NCBI GenBank assembly: GCA_002712565.1
Contig: PAUA01000013.1
Span: 27,440-33,429 of the forward strand
Source of the DNA: Gemmatimonadota bacterium
Lineage (GTDB): Bacteria > Gemmatimonadota > Gemmatimonadetes > Longimicrobiales > UBA6960
Direction of reading: 5' to 3'
DNA: 5,990 nucleotides
The stretch's first letter is position 1, and each line of letters begins with the position of its first letter. Made by a program: the position numbers and the translations under genes. Positions 1 through 5,967 of the stretch are shown here, piece after piece. The notes beneath the pieces were generated by a model. It saw only the letters and a program-made list of their open reading frames with translations, was not told where the DNA came from and ran no database searches.

Positions 1-51
1 GTCCGTCCTCTCGAGGGCGGGCACGCCGCCGCCGCGTCCACGTATCCGTTC
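1..51 (+). other. Open sequence upstream of the annotated nuoE start
   Basis: The 17 codons before the nuoE ATG are open in the nuoE frame and read as an Ala/His-containing stretch (GGHAAAASTYPF just before the Met). They contain no in-frame stop and no ATG, GTG or TTG. No Shine-Dalgarno sequence precedes the ATG at 52; the only GGAGG (57-61) lies inside the gene and has no start codon suitably downstream. The true nuoE start may therefore lie before the window. No NuoD C-terminus is recognisable in any frame here. Confidence 0.5.
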
Positions 52-645
52 ATGTTGGAGGCAAAAGACCCCGGAGCACCCCTCTTCGAGGGGCCGTACC
101 AGACGCGCTTCGAGAAAATCCTGACCCGGTATCCCACCAAGCAGGCAGCGCTACTTCCGGCCCTCAACTTGGCACAGGAAGTACGGGGGTACATCTCTCC
201 AGAGACCATGGATCGGGTGGCGCAGCTCCTTGAACTTTCATCTGCCTACGTGCGTGGTGTCGCCACGTTCTACACGATGTACAACAAGCGGCCGGTAGGG
301 CGGCACCTCGTCCAGGTGTGTACCAACATCAGCTGCAATCTGTGTGGGGCCCAGGACGTGCTCGAGGCGTTCCTGAAGCACACGAACACGGAGATGGGAG
401 AGACTTCGCTAGACCGCGCGTTCACGGTGATCGAGGCGGAGTGCCTGGCGGGTTGCGGCTTTCCGACGTGCGTCCAGATCAACTCCCGGTACTACGAGAA
501 TGTGACCGTCGCCGAGGTTCCTCGGATCGTCGCCCACCTGAGGGGCAACGGGGATGGCTTTGTTCCACCGGACAACCGTGACGACGCAACCCACACCAAG
601 TTCGCTGTCGACCCCCCCTCGACCAGGCCGGAGGGCGAGGAGTAG
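52..645 (+). CDS. nuoE: NADH-quinone oxidoreductase subunit E (24 kDa-type 2Fe-2S subunit)
   Basis: NuoE is a thioredoxin-fold subunit of the NADH-oxidising tip of complex I. It holds the off-pathway 2Fe-2S cluster N1a next to the FMN of NuoF, on the cytoplasmic side. The 197-residue product opens with the helical family domain (RYPTKQAALLPAL at about 26-38, then GVATFYTMY at about 69-77). The four cluster ligands follow in the family pattern: C90-x4-C95 and C131-x3-C135. A hydrophilic tail of about 35 residues ends the protein; E. coli and Thermus homologues are about 166 and 181 residues. The ATG at 52 is the first start in the window, but it has no ribosome binding site and the frame is open back to base 1, so the N-terminus may be incomplete. 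The stop is 2 bp from the nuoF start. Family assignment is very firm; the start is uncertain. Confidence 0.96.
   Translation: MLEAKDPGAPLFEGPYQTRFEKILTRYPTKQAALLPALNLAQEVRGYISPETMDRVAQLLELSSAYVRGVATFYTMYNKRPVGRHLVQVCTNISCNLCGAQDVLEAFLKHTNTEMGETSLDRAFTVIEAECLAGCGFPTCVQINSRYYENVTVAEVPRIVAHLRGNGDGFVPPDNRDDATHTKFAVDPPSTRPEGEE
607..623 (+). repeat. C7 run inside a 5-bp inverted repeat near the nuoE 3' end
   Basis: A run of seven C residues (612-618) is flanked by GTCGA (607-611) and TCGAC (619-623), which are exact reverse complements. In the nuoE frame the run reads C CCC CCC, the phase of a -1 slippery heptamer. The -1 frame has no stop before the nuoF GTG and is the nuoF frame. Whether this has any function is unknown; chance is the simplest explanation. 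Confidence 0.55.
637..642 (+). promoter_or_regulatory. Ribosome binding site of nuoF
   Basis: GAGGAG lies 5 bases before the GTG at 648, inside the last codons of nuoE. It fixes the nuoF start and implies that nuoF is translated in coupling with nuoE. Confidence 0.75.
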
Positions 646-647
646 CC

Positions 648-1940
648 GTGGGGTACCCCTACAGCCACGAGAAGGAAGTTCCCATCATTTCCGAGCACTT
701 CGGCGATCCTGAGGCCCGGACGCTCGAGGGTTGGAAGGCGCGGGGAGGTTATGAGGCGCTGAAGAAGGCCTTGGACATGAGCCCGGAAGACGTGGTGGAA
801 ATCGTCAAGGCGTCTGGGCTACGCGGTAGGGGAGGGGCCGGCTTCCCGACCGGGCTCAAGTGGAGTTTCATGCCCAAGGACAAGGCCAAACCCCACTACC
901 TGCTCTGTAACGCCGACGAGTCCGAGCCGGGAACGTTCAAGGACCGTGAGGTTCTACGCTGGGTGCCGCATCTGCTCATCGAAGGGTGTGTCATCGCTGC
1001 CTATGCGATGGGCGCCGAGCATGTGTACATCTACTGCCGAGGTGAGTTCTTCGAAGCCACACAGGTGTTGGCGAAGGCGGTCGAAGACGCGTATGCGGAC
1101 GGAATTCTCGGGGACGACGTACTAGGCTCCGGGCAGAAGATCGACGTGACCGTTTTTGCGGGGGCGGGTGCCTACATCTGCGGTGAAGAGACCGGGCTCA
1201 TGAGCTCTCTCGAGGGGCGTCGGGGCGAGCCACGTGTGAAGCCACCATTTCCCGCGGCGGTGGGGGCCTTCGGCATGCCGACTACCATCAACAACGTCGA
1301 AACTCTTGCGGCGATCCCGCCCATTGTTACGAACGGCGGTGAGTGGTACCGGCAGTGGGGCACGGAAGAGAGTCCGGGCACCAAGCTTTTCTGCGTGAGT
1401 GGCCACGTGAACCGCCCAGGAAACTACGAGCTCCCACTGGGCTTCCCGCTCAAGGATCTCATCTACGAGGTGTGTTGCGGCATGGTCGAGGATCGGCCGC
1501 TGAAGGCCGTCATTCCGGGTGGAAGCTCCGTTGCGCTCTTGTCCGCTGAGGAAGCCGAGAACTGCTCTCTCTCCTACGAAGGGGTGATCGAGGCCGGATC
1601 GATGCTGGGGTGTGCCTCGGTGATCGTCATGGACGAGACCACCGACATCGTGCACCAGGTCGCGCGCATGGCTTCGTTCTACGCGCACGAGTCGTGCGGC
1701 CAGTGTACGCCGTGCCGAGAGGGCACCGCATGGGTCACGACGATACTCAAGCGTATCGAAGACGGCCGTGGCACAGAAGATGACCTCGACACGCTCGTCG
1801 AAGTCACCGATCAGATGATCGGCACCACCATCTGCGTGCTTTCAGACTCGGTGGCCCCTCCCGTGCAGTCCTCGATCGAGAAATTCAGAGATGAATACCT
1901 CGCCTTGATCCGCCGTGGTGAACGGGTGGGGGCCGCGTAG
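648..1940 (+). CDS. nuoF: NADH-quinone oxidoreductase subunit F (NADH- and FMN-binding, cluster N3)
   Basis: NuoF oxidises NADH through a non-covalent FMN and passes electrons to the 4Fe-4S cluster N3, at the cytoplasmic tip of complex I. The product is 430 residues, close to E. coli (about 445) and Thermus (about 438). In order it shows the FMN/NADH loop GRGGAGF (60-66), the NADESEPGTFKDR segment (88-100), the second nucleotide-site motif GAGAYICGEETGL (172-184) followed by SLEGRRGEPRVKPPFPA, and PTTINNVETL (211-220). The N3 ligands are C350, C353 and C356 in SCGQCTPCREG, plus C396. Around the last ligand the sequence is TTICVLSDS, whereas many homologues have C-x-LGD; the cysteine itself is kept. 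Translation starts at GTG, 2 bp after nuoE and 5 bases after a GAGGAG. All key residues are present, so I expect an active subunit. Confidence 0.98.
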   Translation: MGYPYSHEKEVPIISEHFGDPEARTLEGWKARGGYEALKKALDMSPEDVVEIVKASGLRGRGGAGFPTGLKWSFMPKDKAKPHYLLCNADESEPGTFKDREVLRWVPHLLIEGCVIAAYAMGAEHVYIYCRGEFFEATQVLAKAVEDAYADGILGDDVLGSGQKIDVTVFAGAGAYICGEETGLMSSLEGRRGEPRVKPPFPAAVGAFGMPTTINNVETLAAIPPIVTNGGEWYRQWGTEESPGTKLFCVSGHVNRPGNYELPLGFPLKDLIYEVCCGMVEDRPLKAVIPGGSSVALLSAEEAENCSLSYEGVIEAGSMLGCASVIVMDETTDIVHQVARMASFYAHESCGQCTPCREGTAWVTTILKRIEDGRGTEDDLDTLVEVTDQMIGTTICVLSDSVAPPVQSSIEKFRDEYLALIRRGERVGAA

Positions 1941-1944
1941 ATCG

Positions 1945-3567
1945 ATGGCCAAGAAGGCTACCGCCAAGCCCGCGGGCGTGACCCTGACGATAGACGGACA
2001 GGAACTCACGGTGCCCGTAGGGACGACGCTGCTCCAGGCCGCTCAGGGCGCGGGCACGGAGGTGCCGCACTACTGCTATCACCCGGGCCTTTCGTCACCG
2101 GCGATGTGCCGGCTCTGCCTGGTCGAGGTAGAGGGTGCGCCCAAGTTGCTTCCATCGTGCACAACCACTGTGTCGGACGGGCAAGTCGTCCACACCCAGA
2201 GCGACGATGCCACCCGGATGCGGCAAGGCGTGCTGGAGTTCTATTTGCTGAACCACCCGCTCGACTGCCCTATCTGTGACCAGTCGGGGGAGTGCGACCT
2301 GCAGGACTACGTGTTCGCCGAGGGTCGAGAGCACGGTCGTGGGCGTGAGGCCAAGCGGGTCTTTGGGCGCGACGATTTGGGAGGGGACATCCTCTTTTAC
2401 GGAGACCGATGTGTCATGTGCACGCGTTGCGTGCGCTTCATGAATGAAATCGAGGAGAAACCACTACTCACCGTGGTCGAGCGCGGTAACCGTGCGGTGA
2501 TCGACACCTTCTTCGACGAGGGATTGGAAAAGTCCGATTGGGCCGGGAACGTCGTGGATATCTGCCCAGTGGGCGCCCTCGTTTCGAAGGACTTTCTCCA
2601 CAAGGCCCGAGCGTGGGACCTGGAGCATACCCCCTCGATCTGCCCGAATTGCAGCCAGGGGTGCAACATTGATCTGCACACGCGTGACAATCTGGTGCAC
2701 CGCATGAAACCCCGAATCAACTTGGAGGTGAACGGGCACTGGATCTGTGACTACGGACGTGGCCGGTACGAGTGGCTCAACCGGGGGGACCGCCTGGAGG
2801 TGCCCGTCATGAACGCCGAGGGACGCAACACGGCGATGAGCTGGACGACCGCCCTCGAGGCTCTGAAAGTTCGGATCGGCGCGCTGCGCAAGAGCTCGGT
2901 GAAAGCAGTGGTGTCGCCCTTCTGGTCGAACGAAGACCTCGGTGCGGTTTCGCGCCTGGTTGAGACTCTGGGTGGTGGCTCCATTGTTTTCCGCTCTGCG
3001 CGGGCAGAGGAAGAAGTCGTGTTGCAGGGGTACGAGGGGTTGGCTCGCCGGAAGGCCTTGGCGCCCAATGGACAGGGTGCGGAATTGCTTGGATGCACAC
3101 GGGTCGGAGACGACTTGGGGCAGGGAGGTCTGGAGGACTTGATGGACCACGAGGGGGTGGTCCTGGTTCTGGGGGACGCGCTGGACGATCAGCCCGAGGA
3201 TTTTGCACCCAACGCGGGCCTGGTGCTCTATTTGGGGGCGTACACGTCTTCGGCTCTCGCTTCGGTTGATTTCCAGTTGCCGGTCACGACGTTCGCGGAA
3301 CAAGAAGGGACGTTCACGAATCATGCTGGCCGGGTGCAGCGGTTCTGGCCTGCGCTGTCGGGGCCGGGAGCGGCCCGCCCGGCGTGGTTGGTCCTCGGTG
3401 CGCTCGTGGGAGCCCTGCAAGGTGAGGACGGGCCGAACACGGCCGAGAAAGCGTTCGATCTCGTGGCCCAAGCTATAAAGTCCTATAAGGGACTGGATTA
3501 CGAAACGATCGGCGCTCAGGGTGGGCCCTCCGGGGCACCGGTACCCGTACCGGTGCCGGGGGACTGA
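1945..3567 (+). CDS. nuoG: NADH-quinone oxidoreductase subunit G (75 kDa-type Fe-S subunit), compact form
   Basis: NuoG carries the central Fe-S chain of the peripheral arm. Counting from the ATG at 1945 (540 residues), the 2Fe-2S cluster N1b is bound by C44, C55, C58 and C72. Cluster N5 is bound by H104, C108, C111 and C117 in the His-Cys3 pattern, and N4 by C156, C159, C162 and C207. A further CPNCSQGC plus C268 (C233, C236, C240, C268) matches the N7 site found in bacteria such as E. coli and Thermus. The molybdopterin-oxidoreductase-like remainder is short: only about 270 residues follow N7, against much more in E. coli (about 908 total) or Thermus (about 783). The conserved AEQEGTFTNHAGRVQ stretch near 451-465 is still present, so the loss is internal and C-terminal rather than a simple truncation. 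An in-frame GTG at 1915 would overlap nuoF by 26 bp and has no ribosome binding site, so the ATG 4 bp after nuoF is preferred. GGTGGGGG (1925-1932) is a weak, distant Shine-Dalgarno candidate. Confidence 0.97.
   Translation: MAKKATAKPAGVTLTIDGQELTVPVGTTLLQAAQGAGTEVPHYCYHPGLSSPAMCRLCLVEVEGAPKLLPSCTTTVSDGQVVHTQSDDATRMRQGVLEFYLLNHPLDCPICDQSGECDLQDYVFAEGREHGRGREAKRVFGRDDLGGDILFYGDRCVMCTRCVRFMNEIEEKPLLTVVERGNRAVIDTFFDEGLEKSDWAGNVVDICPVGALVSKDFLHKARAWDLEHTPSICPNCSQGCNIDLHTRDNLVHRMKPRINLEVNGHWICDYGRGRYEWLNRGDRLEVPVMNAEGRNTAMSWTTALEALKVRIGALRKSSVKAVVSPFWSNEDLGAVSRLVETLGGGSIVFRSARAEEEVVLQGYEGLARRKALAPNGQGAELLGCTRVGDDLGQGGLEDLMDHEGVVLVLGDALDDQPEDFAPNAGLVLYLGAYTSSALASVDFQLPVTTFAEQEGTFTNHAGRVQRFWPALSGPGAARPAWLVLGALVGALQGEDGPNTAEKAFDLVAQAIKSYKGLDYETIGAQGGPSGAPVPVPVPGD
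3534..3557 (+). repeat. Perfect 11-bp inverted repeat at the 3' end of nuoG
   Basis: GGCACCGGTAC (3534-3544) and GTACCGGTGCC (3547-3557) are exact reverse complements separated by CC. In RNA this can form a 10-bp GC-rich stem (3534-3543 with 3548-3557) with a CCCG loop. It encodes most of the Pro-Val tail APVPVPVP of NuoG and ends directly before the nuoH ribosome binding site. There is no following T-run, so it is not a standard intrinsic terminator. Confidence 0.8.
3558..3563 (+). promoter_or_regulatory. Ribosome binding site of nuoH
   Basis: GGGGGA lies 5 bases before the GTG at 3569 and begins right after the inverted repeat. It supports the GTG start over the longer in-frame ATG at 3521, which would add 16 residues unlike NuoH and overlap nuoG by 47 bp. 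Confidence 0.6.
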
Positions 3568-3568
3568 C

Positions 3569-4876
3569 GTGGATCTGAGTCCGATTACCGGTGTCCCGCT
3601 CCTCGTGGCCACATCACTCAAGATCGCCATCATGTTCGGCGTGGTAATGCTGACTGTGGCGTACACTACACTCGCCGAGCGGCGAGTTTCCGCTTTCATC
3701 CAAGACCGGCATGGCCCTAACAGGGTCGGACCGTTCGGGCTGCTTCAGCCGATTGCGGACGGCCTCAAGAACCTCGTCAAGGAAGAGGCGCTACCGGGGG
3801 CGGCCTCGAAATCCTACTTCATGCTCGGGCCGATGTTGGCGATGGGGCCAGCGCTCGTGACGTTCGCGGTGGTGCCTTTCGCCGCGCCGCTCCCCACGCA
3901 GTGGGGGGTCATCGACATGATTATCGCCGACGTGCCGATCGGCATCCTCTACATTCTGGCGCTCGGCTCCCTCGGTGTGTATGGGATTGTGATCGGGGGA
4001 TGGGCCTCCAACAACAAGTATGCCTTCTTGGGTGCCCTACGAGCTTCCGCCCAGATGGTCAGCTACGAAGTAGCCCTCGGTTTGAGCCTGATTGTAGTGC
4101 TCATGATGGCTGGCAACGTCACGCTCACTGGAATTGTTTGGCAACAGCAGCAGTTGGGCTTTTGGTTCGCGTTCCCCCTGTCCTTGGGTTTCATCCTGTT
4201 CGTGGTGTCGGCCTTCGCGGAGACCAACCGGTTACCGTTCGACATGCCCGAGGCGGAGTCGGAACTCATCACTGGATTCCACACCGAGTACTCCGCAATG
4301 AAGTTCTCGATGTTCTTCATCGCTGAGTATGCGCACATGCTAACCGCGTCGGCGCTCATGGCTACCCTCTTTTGGGGCGGGTGGGACCTACCAGGGTCGT
4401 GGGACGACGCCTACTGGTACCGGGGTGACCTGATCCGTGGCTTCGATGAGTCCGGCGCCACCATCGCGGCGGCTCCGGCCGTCTGGAAGACGTTGCTGAC
4501 CTTCGCCGCTTTTGCCCTCAAGACGGCGTTCTTCCTGTTCCTCTACATCTGGATCCGGTGGACGGTGCCACGTTTTCGTTACGATCAGGTGATGCAGCTG
4601 GGGTGGAAGATCATGCTGCCCACGGCGTTGGCGTACCTCATGGTCGTGGCCGGAACCATACTGGTCCTGGACCAGGTCGAAGTTTCCGGATTTGCCTTCG
4701 GGCTGACGCTCACCGGCGTCAGCGTCATCTGCACCGTGGCGTTCGTCTTCTTCCTCGATCGTGGCCGAATCATCGGAGGTGCGGCGTCTCCTTCGAAACC
4801 TGGCCCGGCTATACTCGAGCCAACCCCTGGTGACCAGGGCATGATCGCCGGCGAAGGAGCGACGGTCGGTGATTAG
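3569..4876 (+). CDS. nuoH: NADH-quinone oxidoreductase subunit H (ND1-type membrane subunit), extended
   Basis: NuoH is the membrane subunit that joins the peripheral arm to the membrane arm and forms much of the quinone-access chamber. The product is 435 residues from the GTG start, against about 325 in E. coli and 365 in Thermus. After a first membrane helix (about 10-34) come the family signatures AERRVSAFIQDRHGPNRVGP (37-56), LLQPIADGLKNLVKEE (58-73), FAETNRLPFDMPEAESEL (216-233) and EYSAMKFSMFFIAEYAHM (240-257). About nine hydrophobic helices are visible. The extra length sits in two places. One is a polar loop of about 35 residues (271-305) before the seventh helix. The other is the end: an added helix at about 374-397 and a hydrophilic tail (398-435) after the usual last helix (about 345-367). 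The gene starts 1 bp after the nuoG stop (TGACGTG). Family assignment is certain; the extensions may be lineage features. Confidence 0.97.
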   Translation: MDLSPITGVPLLVATSLKIAIMFGVVMLTVAYTTLAERRVSAFIQDRHGPNRVGPFGLLQPIADGLKNLVKEEALPGAASKSYFMLGPMLAMGPALVTFAVVPFAAPLPTQWGVIDMIIADVPIGILYILALGSLGVYGIVIGGWASNNKYAFLGALRASAQMVSYEVALGLSLIVVLMMAGNVTLTGIVWQQQQLGFWFAFPLSLGFILFVVSAFAETNRLPFDMPEAESELITGFHTEYSAMKFSMFFIAEYAHMLTASALMATLFWGGWDLPGSWDDAYWYRGDLIRGFDESGATIAAAPAVWKTLLTFAAFALKTAFFLFLYIWIRWTVPRFRYDQVMQLGWKIMLPTALAYLMVVAGTILVLDQVEVSGFAFGLTLTGVSVICTVAFVFFLDRGRIIGGAASPSKPGPAILEPTPGDQGMIAGEGATVGD

Positions 4877-4936
4877 GAGATCAGGGATTATAAATAAGGT
4901 TATGCGATTTGTCCTAAGACGTGACGGAGTAACATA
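4877..4936 (+). promoter_or_regulatory. AT-rich 60-bp nuoH-nuoI intergenic gap
   Basis: This is the only non-coding gap above 7 bp in the window. By hand count it has 23 G/C in 60 bases (about 38%), well below the flanking genes. It contains TATAAAT (4889-4895), which resembles a -10 element, but no convincing -35 hexamer lies 16-18 bp upstream. An internal promoter or a leader controlling nuoI is possible but not shown. No strong hairpin or T-run terminator is visible. Confidence 0.35.
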
Positions 4937-4937
4937 A
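4902..4937 (+). other. Possible 11-codon leader ORF overlapping the nuoI start
   Basis: ATG at 4902 opens a reading frame of 11 codons (MRFVLRRDGVT) that stops at TAA 4935-4937. The stop overlaps the nuoI ATG as TAATG, an arrangement typical of translational coupling. Its own ribosome binding site is poor: AAGG at 4896-4899 is only 2 bases from the ATG. It may be a chance frame in a short AT-rich gap. Confidence 0.2.
4926..4929 (+). promoter_or_regulatory. Ribosome binding site of nuoI
   Basis: GGAG lies 7 bases before the ATG at 4937, the normal spacing, and supports this start. nuoI can therefore be initiated independently of nuoH, whose stop is 60 bp upstream. Confidence 0.7.
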
Positions 4938-5437
4938 TGGCCATAACCACGCGAGTCATACAAAGGCCGGAGCCCGGGCAGACCTCCTACCTGAGGGCCA
5001 CGTTGAAGGGGATGGCCCTGACGCTCCGGCACATGTTGAAGCGAAAGACCGTGACACGACAATACCCCGAGGAGCAGACCGAACTGCATCCGCGGTGGCG
5101 AGGCACGCACGTCATGGAGGTTCATGCTGACGGGCGGCCCAAGTGTGTTGCGTGTGGTCTTTGCCCAACGGTGTGTCCAGCCAACTGTATCCGGCTCGTG
5201 GGTGGTGAAGACGACAAGGGCAACCGCTACCCCATCGTGTACGAGATCGACGAGTTCCGGTGCATTTTCTGCGGAATGTGTCAGGAGGTGTGTCCGGTCG
5301 AGGCGATCCATGTCGGCCGTGACTTCGAGAACGCCGAGTATACCCGGGACCGCTTTGTGTACGACCTGGATCGGCTGATGAAGCAGGACCATCCTTCGAC
5401 CTTGTTATGGGACCCAGCGGACCCGGACGGCGAGTGA
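4937..5437 (+). CDS. nuoI: NADH-quinone oxidoreductase subunit I (two 4Fe-4S clusters, N6a/N6b)
   Basis: NuoI is an 8Fe ferredoxin-like subunit that passes electrons from NuoG towards the terminal cluster N2 and the quinone, at the membrane interface of the cytoplasmic arm. The product is 166 residues, slightly shorter than E. coli and Thermus (about 180). An N-terminal amphipathic region with ATLKGMALTLRHMLKRK (21-37) would lie on the membrane. The two cluster motifs are C70-x2-C73-x2-C76-x3-C80-P and C109-x2-C112-x2-C115-x3-C119-P; a fifth cysteine, C84, follows the first motif. These correspond to N6a and N6b with every ligand present. The C-terminus (RFVYDLDRLMKQDHPSTLLW, 139-158, then DPADPDGE) is a recognisable family tail. 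It starts at ATG with a good GGAG, after the window's only sizeable gap. Confidence 0.98.
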   Translation: MAITTRVIQRPEPGQTSYLRATLKGMALTLRHMLKRKTVTRQYPEEQTELHPRWRGTHVMEVHADGRPKCVACGLCPTVCPANCIRLVGGEDDKGNRYPIVYEIDEFRCIFCGMCQEVCPVEAIHVGRDFENAEYTRDRFVYDLDRLMKQDHPSTLLWDPADPDGE

Positions 5438-5444
5438 AGGGCGC

Positions 5445-5966
5445 GTGACTGAAGTCCTCTTTTTCGTCTTCGCGGCGGTTGCGGTTGGGGGCGCGGTCGG
5501 GGTGGTGGTGAGTCGCAGTCCGGTGGCGAGCTTGCTGTTCATGGTTGCGACGTTGGCCAGCACGGCGGGGATCTTCGTAATTCTGGAGGCTCACTTCCTC
5601 GCGGCGGTGCAGATCATGGTGTATGCCGGCGCGATCATGGTGCTTTTCTTGTTCGTGATCATGCTGCTCAACCTAGGGCACGAGTACCAGCGCGACATCC
5701 GGGGGAATATTGCGCTTCTCATTGGATTTGCGGTGACGGGTGGTATGGGTGGGATGCTGCTGCGGCAGCTTGGGGGAGGTACTGGCGGTCTGGAGACCAA
5801 TCTTGGCCCGGGTGACGTGATCGATGCGGCGTTGCTGGAACACGGGGCCGTGGGGGCGATCGCACGGCCGCTCTTCACGGACTACGTGGTTCCGTTCGAG
5901 TTGACGGGAATCTTGCTCCTCGTGGCCATCGTGGGCGCCCTCGTTCTAGCCAAGAAGGCGTCCTGA
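5445..5966 (+). CDS. nuoJ: NADH-quinone oxidoreductase subunit J (ND6-type membrane subunit)
   Basis: NuoJ is a small membrane-arm subunit near NuoH and NuoK that takes part in coupling quinone reduction to proton movement. The 173-residue product matches the family length (E. coli about 184, Thermus about 176). It shows about five membrane helices, near residues 4-22, 27-47, 53-76, 88-107 and 150-169. The third contains the hallmark VYAGAIMVLFLFVIMLLN (59-76), the segment with the pi-bulge in complex I structures. A Gly-rich loop (about 108-124) separates helices four and five. The start is GTG at 5445, 7 bp after nuoI. GAAGGG (5436-5441) is its ribosome binding site candidate, with a short 3-base spacer. 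No better in-frame start is nearby. Confidence 0.96.
   Translation: MTEVLFFVFAAVAVGGAVGVVVSRSPVASLLFMVATLASTAGIFVILEAHFLAAVQIMVYAGAIMVLFLFVIMLLNLGHEYQRDIRGNIALLIGFAVTGGMGGMLLRQLGGGTGGLETNLGPGDVIDAALLEHGAVGAIARPLFTDYVVPFELTGILLLVAIVGALVLAKKAS
5954..5958 (+). promoter_or_regulatory. Ribosome binding site of nuoK
   Basis: GAAGG lies 9 bases before the GTG at 5968, inside the last codons of nuoJ. Spacing is acceptable and supports the partial nuoK call. Confidence 0.55.
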
Positions 5967-5967
5967 C

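Noticed and set aside
1122..1688. Minus-strand open frame (188 codons) opposite nuoF
   Set aside because: It is antisense to conserved NuoF motifs and its translation resembles no known family.
1915..1944. Upstream GTG start for nuoG
   Set aside because: It would overlap nuoF by 26 bp, has no ribosome binding site and adds ten residues that do not look like a NuoG N-terminus; the ATG at 1945 fits better.
3521..3568. Upstream ATG start for nuoH
   Set aside because: It would overlap nuoG and add a polar, Arg/Pro-rich stretch unlike NuoH; the GTG at 3569 has a ribosome binding site and gives the expected N-terminus.
3534..3575. Intrinsic terminator between nuoG and nuoH
   Set aside because: The stem is strong, but no T-run follows and nuoH starts immediately after, so termination here is not supported.
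2464..3699. Long minus-strand open frame (411 codons) opposite nuoG
   Set aside because: It lies antisense to a firmly identified gene, its translation is Arg/Pro/His-rich with no recognisable domain, and high-GC coding DNA commonly leaves the opposite strand open.
4900..4915. Bacteroidota-type promoter (TAnnTTTG) in the nuoH-nuoI gap
   Set aside because: TTTG is present, but the preceding TA is at the wrong distance and no -33 TTG is correctly spaced.
4388..5392. Minus-strand open frame (334 codons) across the nuoH-nuoI junction
   Set aside because: It is antisense to two confirmed genes, low in complexity (Arg/Asp/Glu-rich) and has no domain; it is a shadow frame.
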